A stretch of 9,847 bases of DNA from an uncultured Prevotella sp. GTDB lineage: Bacteria; Bacteroidota; Bacteroidia; Bacteroidales; Bacteroidaceae. The notes beneath the pieces are model-generated. The model was not told the origin of the DNA. It saw nothing but the letters and a program-made list of their open reading frames with translations, and ran no database searches. The translations under genes and the position numbers were made by a program. The DNA is taken from assembly GCA_905210845.1 (NCBI GenBank), contig CAJLYG010000115.1, positions 1 through 9,847 of the forward strand, written 5' to 3'. Numbering within the stretch: the first letter of the stretch is position 1; every line of letters starts with the position of its first letter. This document shows positions 1 through 7,316 of this stretch, piece by piece.

Positions 1-198
1 GCTGGAGTTCATCAGGCTCTTCCATCCTTTGCTCATGTTGTTATACCAGGCCAATGAATATTCGTCAAGGAGAATATCGCTCTCCCAGATGCTTTCTTCA
101 GTAAGTTTGTCAACCGGTTCGTCTTTGAAAATACTGTCACAACTGCAGAACATCCATGTTCCTAATGTTAGTAAAGCCGTATATATATACTTTTTCAT
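1..198 (-). CDS. SusD-like outer-membrane lipoprotein, N-terminal fragment
   Basis: SusD-family proteins are surface lipoproteins that cap the SusC channel and help capture glycans or other nutrients. Only the first 66 codons are inside the window; the gene continues past the left edge. I read it by reverse-complementing the edge: the protein starts MKKYIYTALLTLGTWMF and reaches a lipobox-like FCSC at about residues 17-20, a signal peptidase II site. The next residues, CDSIFKDEPVDKLTEE, resemble the usual start of mature SusD proteins. The ATG lies 25 nt after the SusC stop, behind a very A-rich leader, and no Shine-Dalgarno sequence is needed in this phylum. It is the last visible gene of the sigma/FecR/SusC/SusD unit. 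The family call rests on position, the lipobox and this short motif, because the conserved TPR-like body is not visible. Confidence 0.85.
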   Translation of the reverse strand, partial: MKKYIYTALLTLGTWMFCSCDSIFKDEPVDKLTEESIWESDILLDEYSLAWYNNMSKGWKSLMNSS

Positions 199-223
199 TT
201 TTTTTCTTTTTTAATGTTTTTGT

Positions 224-3200
224 TTAGAAACCAATATGAAAGCTTGCGCCGTAGGAACGTTGAATGGGGTATCCTAAGTGAGACTCAGGGTCCATGTGCT
301 TCAGCTTACTCCAAGTATGGAGGTTACCTCCGGAAAGGGTGAGAGACAGGGAAGTGATTCCCAAATGTTGTAGATATCGCCTGGGAACTTGATATCCGAT
401 GTTCAGGGAACGAAGGCGTATAAAGCTATTGTCTCGTAGCCAAAAGGAAGAGGATTTCCTGTTGTTGTCCGCTGAAGTCGCCATCTTAACGCGAGGATAT
501 TCTGCATTGGGATGATCAGGCGTCCAGCAGTCTGTTAGGTGATAGTCCTGGTATTTTACAATACTGCCATTCTCCAAAGTGTAGGATTCTGAAATGTATT
601 GTTTATATCCAGCAACTCCTTGGAGCATCATATTAAAGAATAGTCCTTTCCAATTGAATCCTAATTTTAAGCTCCCTGTAAAGTCTGGATAAGCACCGCT
701 TTTATAAGCAACAAGGTCATAGCGGTCAAGAACGCCATCCCCGTTTTGGTCCTTATATTTAATATCCCCAGGCTTGATGGTCAGGTTCTTGCCTTTTCTG
801 GATTGGTCTTGATTCAGCTCATAATTGTCAATTTCTTCTTGTGATTGGAATAATCCCAGTGCTTCGTATAACCAAATTGTTCCTGTGCTGTGACCTTTAT
901 ATCTCAGGTTTTCCAACTCTGCTGATTCGTCTCCATAGTCGAGAATCTTATCCCTGCCTAAGGAGAGAATGAATTGTGCGTCATAATGGAAATCCCTGAT
1001 CCCATTGCGATGGGTTATCGTTAAGTCGTATCCCCATGCTTTGACCTTGCCAAAATTCATATAAGGTACGCTCCCATTGGTACCTGTCGAGTAAGGATAG
1101 AGATAGCTTGGGGCACTTTGTAACATATTCGTGCGATAGCGCCAATAATATTCGAATGTCAATCCAAACCTGTTGTTCCAGAATCCAAGGTCAATGGCAA
1201 GGTTATAGTCCCTGCTTTTTTCCCATTCCAAGTCCTTATTAGGATAATTACCGGTAGCGACGACAACTCCTGGAGTATGTGTGCCTCCAAGGTTATATCC
1301 GTTGTTGGAAGAATAGATATATCGGAGCAAGTAGGAATAATCACTGATGCCCCCGTCTCTTCCAAGCAAACCTGTAGATGCACGGAACTTGACATTGCTC
1401 AAGACTTTCTGCTTCCAATTTCTAAACCAGCTTTCCCGAGAGAGGATCCACGATGCAGAGAAACTTGGAAAGAAAGCCCATCGATGGTCTGGATGGAACT
1501 TTGCAGAGCCATCCTCACGGAAATTGAATTCGGTAAAGTATCTATCACTGTAACTATAAGTTGCGCGACCTACGAGCGAAGCTCTTTGTACCTCACTTTC
1601 TGCTCCATGTAAGGTAGCAGTTGTAGAAGAGCCCAGCACTTCAGGGTAAACGCCAGGCAAGTCGCTGTTGGTTCCATCCATGGATTTGTTCTTATAGTCT
1701 TGGTAGTTAGCGACAAGCAATGCCGTTACATGGTGTTTCTGATCAAAAGTCTGATCATAGTTGATTCCCGCTTCTAATAACATGTTGTCTACGAAACGAT
1801 CCATCTGATAAAGGGAAATCTTTGCCTTGGGATAAATCGTATTAGGGTCAACGACGATCTCATCTTTCTTCGTGTCATACATATACAGGGCCACGGGCTT
1901 GTCGAATCTCTTGTTGATGGAGTTGTTGTTGTCCATTGTGGTGCGGACATAAACGGATAATCCTTTGATCCAAGGGAGTTCCCAATTAAGCTTAGCCGTA
2001 ATCGTGTTCATCTTGATGGTGTTCTTCGTGTACCCTCCTATGCCATATACAGATGTCAGGGGGTTGCTCCCATTGATGCTTGCCAGTTCTCCATTGGAGA
2101 GGACGAGGGGCTGTACTGCAGAATAGGAATAAGCTTGGTCAATAGTGGCGTAACTGGTATTCTTGTTAGAGGATCTAACCCCACTGAAATCAATGGAAAA
2201 CGTCAATCCTTTCAGAAGGGTGGCATCCATGCGTGCAGCATAATTGAATCTGTCATTTCCAACTCCACTATATAATCCCATGGTCTTGGTATATGCTCCT
2301 GAAAAATAATATCTGAGAAATTGATTGCCACCGGATATGTTTAAGGAATGGGTTGTTGAATAACCATGGTTTTTCAGGTAATCAAGCATGTTCGAGTTGG
2401 CGTATTCATCAGGATTGGATTGGGTGCGTAACATTTCCAGTTCCTCATCTGTATAAGGATGGACATTAGGTTGTCCTTCAACTGCCTTGTTATATAGCTT
2501 CGCAAATTCATAGCTATTGAGAAAGTGAGGGAGATGGGTTGATTTTTGAATGTCATACTCACCCCGGTAGTTGACTCGTACCTTGGAGTCCCCTTTTGCT
2601 CGCTTGGTCTTGATGAGAAGGACACCATTGGCTGCGCGAACGCCATATACGGCTGCAGCAGCAGCGTCTTTGAGTACAGAAATACTCTCGATATCATCCG
2701 GATTGAGGTCACTTAAGCGTTGTTCTCCATCTGATGTGTATTCCGAGAAGCGCGGTACTCCATCAATGACGAGCAGAGGGGATGCGTTTGCGCCCGTAAC
2801 GGCACGGATGCGCATGGATGCTTCCTTAGGTGATCCTGGATCACCCGTAGAGGACATGACAGATAATCCTGCTACTTGGCCTTTGAGGGCTTCGTCCAGG
2901 TTTGGGGTAGGTACCTTGATGAGATCTTCACCTTTAACAACTTCTATGCTACTGGTCAGGGCAGATTTCTTTTGAGTACCATATCCAACAACGACCAGTT
3001 CGTCAAGGCGATGCTCGTCTTCTTTTAAGATGATGCGAACCAATTTGTTGAGAACAGCCTTAAAATGGGTATTTTCATATCCAATGCTGGAAACAGTAAT
3101 GTCCGAATGGCTATTGGGCACTTCGATAGAGAACTTCCCATCCACGTCTGTGATAGCACCTGGCTTGGTTTCTCCATTCACTCTGATGACTGCTCCGATG

Positions 3201-3580
3201 ATGGGCTCACCATTTTTATCCAAGACTTGTCCTGTCATCTTACCCTTTTTGACTTTTAATGTGATAAAGCCATTCCTGATGCCGTAGGTGTATCCAAGTT
3301 GTCCGAGCACTTGATCCAGCACCTTGCCTACGGGCTGGTTGGTCACATGAACGGTAACCTTTCTGGAACCAGATGGCTGTGCCTCGGAAGACATGATGAA
3401 ATCAAGCCCTGTTTGTTTCCTGATTTGCTCAAAAAACTGGACGAGTGTGCCTGATTCCATGTTAATCGTCACTTTCTTTGTCTCAACAGCCTGTGCATTT
3501 CCTAAAAGAGGAAGGCAACATAGCAGAATCATTAAATAGCATTTCATTGCTTTCTGTGTTTGTTTGAGGGGATCTTTCAT
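224..3580 (-). CDS. SusC/RagA-type TonB-dependent transporter with STN signalling domain
   Basis: Outer-membrane beta-barrel that imports an oligosaccharide or other nutrient using TonB energy and, through its extra N-terminal domain, reports substrate to FecR. The 1118-residue length is normal for the family. Domains in order: a signal peptide ending near AQA at residue 31; an STN (secretin/TonB short N-terminal) domain at about 37-110; a carboxypeptidase-regulatory-like beta-sandwich at about 115-187 (GQVLDKNGEPIIGA, TDVDGKFS); the ELVVVGYGTQKKS TonB-box region at 194-206; and a plug at about 207-326 with LLVIDGVP, LNPDDIESISVLKDAAAA and VYGVRAANGV. The barrel follows and ends in the terminal Phe typical of outer-membrane proteins. 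A late GDIKYKDQNGDGVLD motif is also a SusC hallmark. An alternative start at Met12 (position 3547) would give a shorter signal peptide and cannot be excluded. The gene begins 33 nt after fecR, and I see no clear promoter between them, so it is probably cotranscribed. The substrate is unknown. Confidence 0.96.
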   Translation of the reverse strand: MKDPLKQTQKAMKCYLMILLCCLPLLGNAQAVETKKVTINMESGTLVQFFEQIRKQTGLDFIMSSEAQPSGSRKVTVHVTNQPVGKVLDQVLGQLGYTYGIRNGFITLKVKKGKMTGQVLDKNGEPIIGAVIRVNGETKPGAITDVDGKFSIEVPNSHSDITVSSIGYENTHFKAVLNKLVRIILKEDEHRLDELVVVGYGTQKKSALTSSIEVVKGEDLIKVPTPNLDEALKGQVAGLSVMSSTGDPGSPKEASMRIRAVTGANASPLLVIDGVPRFSEYTSDGEQRLSDLNPDDIESISVLKDAAAAAVYGVRAANGVLLIKTKRAKGDSKVRVNYRGEYDIQKSTHLPHFLNSYEFAKLYNKAVEGQPNVHPYTDEELEMLRTQSNPDEYANSNMLDYLKNHGYSTTHSLNISGGNQFLRYYFSGAYTKTMGLYSGVGNDRFNYAARMDATLLKGLTFSIDFSGVRSSNKNTSYATIDQAYSYSAVQPLVLSNGELASINGSNPLTSVYGIGGYTKNTIKMNTITAKLNWELPWIKGLSVYVRTTMDNNNSINKRFDKPVALYMYDTKKDEIVVDPNTIYPKAKISLYQMDRFVDNMLLEAGINYDQTFDQKHHVTALLVANYQDYKNKSMDGTNSDLPGVYPEVLGSSTTATLHGAESEVQRASLVGRATYSYSDRYFTEFNFREDGSAKFHPDHRWAFFPSFSASWILSRESWFRNWKQKVLSNVKFRASTGLLGRDGGISDYSYLLRYIYSSNNGYNLGGTHTPGVVVATGNYPNKDLEWEKSRDYNLAIDLGFWNNRFGLTFEYYWRYRTNMLQSAPSYLYPYSTGTNGSVPYMNFGKVKAWGYDLTITHRNGIRDFHYDAQFILSLGRDKILDYGDESAELENLRYKGHSTGTIWLYEALGLFQSQEEIDNYELNQDQSRKGKNLTIKPGDIKYKDQNGDGVLDRYDLVAYKSGAYPDFTGSLKLGFNWKGLFFNMMLQGVAGYKQYISESYTLENGSIVKYQDYHLTDCWTPDHPNAEYPRVKMATSADNNRKSSSFWLRDNSFIRLRSLNIGYQVPRRYLQHLGITSLSLTLSGGNLHTWSKLKHMDPESHLGYPIQRSYGASFHIGF

Positions 3581-3613
3581 AAAGCTTTTATTAATTATAA
3601 GTTCTAAATAGAA

Positions 3614-4840
3614 TCATCTATAAATAGTGATCGTGCGATCGTTCTTGCTGATCTTGAGCCCTGTTGCATATTGAATGGCTTCAAGAGCTGAGCTCAGCGG
3701 CTTGTACCTGTCGATGCTTCCTGTGAATTTCATCTCCTTAATCTCATCTGAGCCAAAGGTGATTTCTTGATCGTACCACATGCTCATCACGGACATCAGC
3801 TTCTCAAGCGTACAGTTCTCGAACTGATAGTATCCGATATTCCAAGATGTGAAAGCTTTGACATCGACCTTGTTGATAGAGATGTCCCGTCCTTGTGACA
3901 GCATAGCCATTTGCCCGGGCTTTAGAAAACGTTCTTTCCCTTGGCGTGTCGTTACGCTGATACTGCCTTCAACTAATACAACTTGTGTCGTGCCGTCCTG
4001 AACAGTAGTGTTGATGTTGAAGGTAGTGCCGTACTCTGTGATCATGCCATTGTCAGTGATGACGTGGAAGGGTCGCTTGGAATCCTTCGCAACCTGGAAA
4101 TAAGCTTCCCCATGCAGGTAGACCGTACGGTCTGAATTGTCAAATTTGACGGGGTACTTTAATGTGGTATTATAGTTAAGGTGCACACGAGTGCCATCTT
4201 GTAGCGTAACGTAAAATTCGTGTCCACGCTCTGTCCTTAGTTGATTTTGGTATTCTCCATCTTTTCCGCTTTCGGAAAGGATGGCTTCTGTGCTGTCATC
4301 TATGCCTTGTTCTGAGACTAATGTGATCTTCCGCCCATTGCCTAATGTCAGGGTGGCACCATTCTTGCCTTCCTTTTGTGACATTTCCCTTGCAAGCTGT
4401 TCTTCTGATGTCAGTTGTGGCAATGGGGTTCTTTCTGTATGCCGATGTGTATAGAAGATTGCCCCTCCTATGATAAGAATGGCGATTGCGGCTGCTGTAC
4501 GCAATGGATCCTGAAGGTGATACCACCATGGTCTGGCTTTGTTTGCTGCTTCTCCCGAGGGGTCAAAGGAGCCTCCTGGGCTTTGAAGGCCTTGGGGATC
4601 CAGGGAAGCAGGAAAGTTCTTGTGTCGGAATCTCATCCAACCTTTTTCCGTATCAAAATGTTCGAAAAGAGAATATCTCTGCTCGAAATCATCTGAAGTT
4701 AAGAGCTTATCCAGCATTTCTCGGTTGCCTTCTTTCTCTCGCGCCCATGATTCAATGCGGATCTTTTCTTCTTCAGAAGCCTGCCCCATGAGGAGCTTCC
4801 GTATCCATGTATTGATGGAATCCTTCCCTTCTGTCTTCAT
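3614..4840 (-). CDS. FecR-family anti-sigma factor
   Basis: Inner-membrane anti-sigma regulator that holds an ECF sigma factor and relays a signal from the STN domain of the partner transporter. In the 408 residues I see a cytoplasmic N-terminal anti-sigma region (about 1-75, starting INTWIRKLLMGQASEEE). A Pro/Gly-rich linker follows, then one transmembrane helix at about 115-131 (TAAAIAILIIGGAIFY). The periplasmic FecR domain is at about 203-310, with DGTRVHLNYNTTLKYP, YLHGEAYFQVAKD, YGTTFNI and VLVEGSISV. A C-terminal DUF4974-type, STN-like domain covers about 338-408 (FENCTLEKLMSVMSMWY to the end). This architecture is standard for Bacteroidota FecR proteins. The gene lies 76 nt downstream of the sigma gene and 33 nt upstream of the STN-bearing SusC, which fits it being their physical link. 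I saw no frameshift or missing segment. Confidence 0.95.
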   Translation of the reverse strand: MKTEGKDSINTWIRKLLMGQASEEEKIRIESWAREKEGNREMLDKLLTSDDFEQRYSLFEHFDTEKGWMRFRHKNFPASLDPQGLQSPGGSFDPSGEAANKARPWWYHLQDPLRTAAAIAILIIGGAIFYTHRHTERTPLPQLTSEEQLAREMSQKEGKNGATLTLGNGRKITLVSEQGIDDSTEAILSESGKDGEYQNQLRTERGHEFYVTLQDGTRVHLNYNTTLKYPVKFDNSDRTVYLHGEAYFQVAKDSKRPFHVITDNGMITEYGTTFNINTTVQDGTTQVVLVEGSISVTTRQGKERFLKPGQMAMLSQGRDISINKVDVKAFTSWNIGYYQFENCTLEKLMSVMSMWYDQEITFGSDEIKEMKFTGSIDRYKPLSSALEAIQYATGLKISKNDRTITIYR

Positions 4841-4916
4841 CTGTTATTGCTTTTATAGCCTTAAATCGTAAAGGGGCCCAAAAAGGATGACAGGAGATAT
4901 GCAATAATTCTAAAAA

Positions 4917-5489
4917 TTATGGAAATAATAGAAGGAGCAAGGTGAAAGTTTCCTGGTGTAGCTTCTTTTTCAATGTGTTGAGCGCTCTTTGCCTGAGTGT
5001 CTTGACGGTCGATAGGGAGATTTCCAGTTCATGGGCGATATCCTTATATTTCTTGCCTTCCATTTTAAGGATGAAAATCTCCCGCTGTCTTTCTGGCAGT
5101 TCATTGATGGCAATAAAGAGTTGACGGTATATTTCTTCGCTGAAGAATTCTTCTTCTCCATCTGGGTTGAGGTGGAAAGGCATGTTGTTTTCCATTGCTG
5201 TGTTCATATATCTTTTTTGCGAATGGCGATGCCTGATAATGTCTATTGCTTTATTCCTGGTCGTGTTATAAAGAAAAGCCTTTAAGGCAGCAAGATTGTC
5301 GTAATTGCCTTTATTTTCCCAAAGTATAGCAAACACGTCCTGGGCAATGTCCTCTGCCGTTTCATCAACGCCTACAAATTGATAGGCATAACTCGCCAGC
5401 GCCTTATAATATTGTCTATAAAGCTCATGGAATGTGTTTTCGTCCCATTCTTTTGGCACTATGATCGGTGATGAATTGTGAGAGGCCAT
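4917..5489 (-). CDS. ECF (sigma-70 family) RNA polymerase sigma factor
   Basis: Directs RNA polymerase to promoters of the adjacent uptake genes when released by FecR. The 190-residue protein has sigma region 2 at about 17-88 (FHELYRQYYKALASYAYQFVG, AEDIAQDVFAILWE, and the -10-recognition segment LKAFLYNTTRNKAIDIIRHR). A short acidic linker follows. Region 4 is at about 124-177, with LPERQREIFILKMEGKKYKDIA and the helix-turn-helix ISLSTVKTLRQRALNTLKKKL. There is no region 1 or 3, as expected of the ECF group. The extreme C-terminus is a run of Leu/Phe (LLLLLF), an unusual hydrophobic tail. The start is the first ATG after a Bacteroidota-type promoter. It is first in the leftward unit and faces tag across 145 nt. 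The closest match is the Bacteroidales RNA polymerase sigma-70 subfamily usually paired with FecR. Confidence 0.95.
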   Translation of the reverse strand: MASHNSSPIIVPKEWDENTFHELYRQYYKALASYAYQFVGVDETAEDIAQDVFAILWENKGNYDNLAALKAFLYNTTRNKAIDIIRHRHSQKRYMNTAMENNMPFHLNPDGEEEFFSEEIYRQLFIAINELPERQREIFILKMEGKKYKDIAHELEISLSTVKTLRQRALNTLKKKLHQETFTLLLLLFP

Positions 5490-5513
5490 GTTGGATTACG
5501 CGTTCTGTAGCAG

Positions 5514-5545
5514 CAAAGTTAGCGAATTCTCTCAATTCTAACAAT
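5514..5545 (-). promoter_or_regulatory. Predicted promoter of the ECF sigma operon
   Basis: Reading leftwards, the -7 box TAACTTTG (5514-5521) matches the Bacteroidota TAnnTTTG consensus. A TTG-containing -33 box, ATTG (5542-5545), lies 20 bp upstream. The start ATG is about 25 nt downstream, so the leader would be short. The call rests on consensus and spacing only. Confidence 0.55.
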
Positions 5546-5606
5546 GTTTTTTGCTGAAAATGCTTTTGTTTTTTCCGTTTTAAGGGTGATGTTAATGTAT
5601 TTTTAC

Positions 5607-5614
5607 TATTTTTG
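5607..5614 (+). promoter_or_regulatory. Predicted -7 promoter box for tag
   Basis: TATTTTTG fits the Bacteroidota TAnnTTTG -7 box and is followed by GC, as often seen. The tag ATG is 20 nt downstream. I could not find a good TTTG -33 box at the expected spacing, so the upstream half is weak or degenerate. The site lies divergently from the sigma-operon promoter in the same 145-nt gap. Confidence 0.4.
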
Positions 5615-5634
5615 CAGGCAAAAAGTAATAGACG

Positions 5635-6219
5635 ATGAGTAGTTGCGCCTGGGCGGTGGGTCCGTTCTTGAAGAAGTATCATGATGAGGAATGGGGTGTT
5701 CCTGTTCATGACGAGATCAAGCATTATGAGTTCCTGGTTCTTGAGGCCATGTCTTGTGGCCTTAGTTGGGAGCTGATGTTGAAGAAGCGTGAGGTTTTCC
5801 GCAGCGTGTTCGCTGACTTTGACTTCCGGCAGGTAGCGAAGTTCACCGACGCGGATGTTGAAAGGATCATGGGCGTGGCAGGCATGATCCGCTCTCCCCG
5901 TAAGATACGTGCCATGATTCATAACGCCCAATGCTTCATGGGCATCGCAGAGGAGTTCGGTAGCTTTGATCACTATATCTGGGGATTTACGAAGGGAAAG
6001 ACACTCGTCTACCATCGCCATCAGGAAGAAGGAGACTGGGAAACCCATAATGAGCTCTCGGATGCCTTGGCAAAAGACATGAAGAAACGTGGATTCAAGT
6101 ATTTGGGATCCGTGATCCTCTATTCCCATCTGCAGGCCATCGGGATCATCAATGACCATGAGCGGACTTGCCCCCGTTATCAAGAATTGCTGAAAGTAAC
6201 AAATGTCGAGTACCGATAA
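5635..6219 (+). CDS. tag: DNA-3-methyladenine glycosylase I
   Basis: Base-excision repair enzyme that removes 3-methyladenine from alkylated DNA in the cytoplasm. The 194 residues match the Tag family along their length. The near-start motif CAWAVGPFLKKYHDEEWGVP carries Cys4 and His16, and NDHERTC carries His175 and Cys179. Together they form the structural zinc site of Tag (Cys4, His17, His175 and Cys179 in the E. coli enzyme, recalled from memory). Tyr15, Glu37 and Trp45 (in LEAMSCGLSW) match the 3-methyladenine pocket residues. LKKREVFRSVFADFD and the DALAKDMKKRGFKYLGS block are also family signatures. The ATG is fixed by the need for Cys4 and by the promoter box just upstream. The reductase gene follows after 20 nt, probably in the same transcript. 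Confidence 0.96.
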   Translation: MSSCAWAVGPFLKKYHDEEWGVPVHDEIKHYEFLVLEAMSCGLSWELMLKKREVFRSVFADFDFRQVAKFTDADVERIMGVAGMIRSPRKIRAMIHNAQCFMGIAEEFGSFDHYIWGFTKGKTLVYHRHQEEGDWETHNELSDALAKDMKKRGFKYLGSVILYSHLQAIGIINDHERTCPRYQELLKVTNVEYR

Positions 6220-6239
6220 GTATCAACTGAGAGGAAATC

Positions 6240-6707
6240 ATGGAGAAAGAAGAGAAATATGAATTGCTTTGCCAGCAAATCACGAGCTTGGTCAGTGGGG
6301 AACACCAGACAGTAGGCGTGATGGCCAATGTGAGCGCTGCCCTGAAGGAAATTTTCCCGGAACGCTTCTTCTGGGTGGGATTCTATTGCGTCAATGATGG
6401 AGAACTGCAACTGGGACCTTTTCAGGGAAGTGTCGCCTGCATGCATATCCAAAAGGGGAAAGGAGTCTGTGGGACGGCCTGGGAGCAAAAGCAGACGATC
6501 ATTGTTCCTGACGTGGAACAGTTCCCTGGGCATATCGCCTGCTCCTCTTTGTCACGGTCAGAGATTGTCGTCCCGCTGCTGAATCCAGTCGGTGAGGTCT
6601 ATGGGGAAATCGATATTGATAGCAAGGAGTTGGATGCTTTTGATGCTGTTGACAAGCGATATCTCGAAAAGATTGCTAAAATTATATCCAATCAGTTGGC
6701 ATTTTAA
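6240..6707 (+). CDS. msrC: Free methionine-(R)-sulfoxide reductase, GAF fold (fRMsr)
   Basis: Reduces free L-methionine-(R)-sulfoxide in the cytoplasm, part of oxidative-damage repair. The 155-residue protein is a single GAF domain with the family's characteristic segments: FFWVGFYCV, LGPFQGSVACMHI, GKGVCGTAWE, IIVPDVEQFPGHIACSS, SEIVVPL and GEIDIDS. Cys67, Cys77 and Cys101 have the same 10- and 24-residue spacing as the catalytic and resolving cysteines of the E. coli enzyme (84, 94, 118, from memory), so it is probably active rather than a plain GAF sensor. The ATG follows a good purine-rich ribosome-binding site (GAGAGGAAATC), unusually strong for this phylum. It lies 20 nt after tag. The symbol msrC follows E. 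coli usage (old name yebR). Confidence 0.93.
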   Translation: MEKEEKYELLCQQITSLVSGEHQTVGVMANVSAALKEIFPERFFWVGFYCVNDGELQLGPFQGSVACMHIQKGKGVCGTAWEQKQTIIVPDVEQFPGHIACSSLSRSEIVVPLLNPVGEVYGEIDIDSKELDAFDAVDKRYLEKIAKIISNQLAF

Positions 6708-6726
6708 AAATTAATCCCTAAATTTG
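6695..6726 (+). promoter_or_regulatory. Predicted promoter of frr-rsgA
   Basis: The -7 box TAAATTTG (6719-6726) matches TAnnTTTG. A TTG-containing -33 box, GTTG (6695-6698), lies 20 bp upstream, inside the last codons of the reductase gene. The frr ATG is 26 nt downstream of the -7 box. This would let frr and rsgA be expressed independently of tag. The evidence is consensus and spacing only. Confidence 0.55.
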
Positions 6727-6752
6727 TAGGACATAATATTAATACCAAAAAT

Positions 6753-7313
6753 ATGTTAGACGTTAAATCAACACTAAAGGACGCAGGCGAGCGCATGGAA
6801 ATGGCAGCCATGTACCTTGAGGAGCAGTTGGCGCGGATTCGTGCTGGCAGGGCCAATATTGCCATCTTAGATGGTGTCAGAGTGAAATCCTACGGATCTA
6901 TGGTTCCCTTGAATCAGGTTGCGACAGTGTCTACCCCTGACGCGCGTACCATCGCGATTCGCCCATGGGACAAGAAGCAGATCAAAGATATAGAGAAAGG
7001 TATCATGGACAGTGACGTAGGGATCACGCCGGAGAACAATGGAGAGGTAATCCGGCTCGCTATTCCGCAGCCTACTGAGGAGCGTCGCCGTGAGCTTGCC
7101 AAGCAATGTGCCAAGATCGCCGAGCGCAGCAAGGTGGAAGTGCGTAATGTCCGTGGCGAGATCAAGGAGAAGTTGAAGAAGGCAATCAAGGATGGGCTGT
7201 CAGAGGACAATGAAAAGGATGCCGAGGCAGAACTTCAGAAGGCACATGATAAGTACATCAAGAAAATTGATGACCTGATCGCTGCCAAGAATAAGGAAAT
7301 CATGACAGTGTAA
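6753..7313 (+). CDS. frr: Ribosome recycling factor
   Basis: Works with EF-G to split the post-termination ribosome so that subunits can be reused; essential in most bacteria. The 186-residue length matches the family (185 in E. coli). Family blocks are all present: LARIRAGRANIAILDGVRV near the start, YGSMVPLNQVATVSTPDART, the hinge region, the strong signature LPxxTEERRRELAK-like stretch (here IPQPTEERRRELAKQC), VRNVRGEIKEKLKKAIKDG and the C-terminal helix ending DLIAAKNKEIM. This is an intact two-domain RRF. A separate promoter precedes it, and rsgA starts 3 nt after its stop, so the two are surely cotranscribed. Both act on ribosomes. Confidence 0.98.
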   Translation: MLDVKSTLKDAGERMEMAAMYLEEQLARIRAGRANIAILDGVRVKSYGSMVPLNQVATVSTPDARTIAIRPWDKKQIKDIEKGIMDSDVGITPENNGEVIRLAIPQPTEERRRELAKQCAKIAERSKVEVRNVRGEIKEKLKKAIKDGLSEDNEKDAEAELQKAHDKYIKKIDDLIAAKNKEIMTV

Positions 7314-7316
7314 GGC

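Noticed and set aside
29..214. A 61-codon plus-strand open frame at the left edge.
   Set aside because: It is antisense to the SusD-like N-terminus, which has a clear signal peptide and lipobox in the other orientation and the expected position after susC.
3629..3640. GATCG-TG-CGATC inverted repeat near the end of fecR as a terminator or operator.
   Set aside because: The stem is five pairs with a two-base loop, lies within the fecR coding sequence and lacks a following U-run. Coding constraint and chance explain it.
5425..6183. A 252-codon open frame on the minus strand, opposite tag and longer than tag itself.
   Set aside because: It lies antisense to tag, whose zinc and pocket residues are all in place, it crosses the divergent promoter region and the start of the sigma gene, and its translation resembles no family I know. 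It is a by-product of codon bias.
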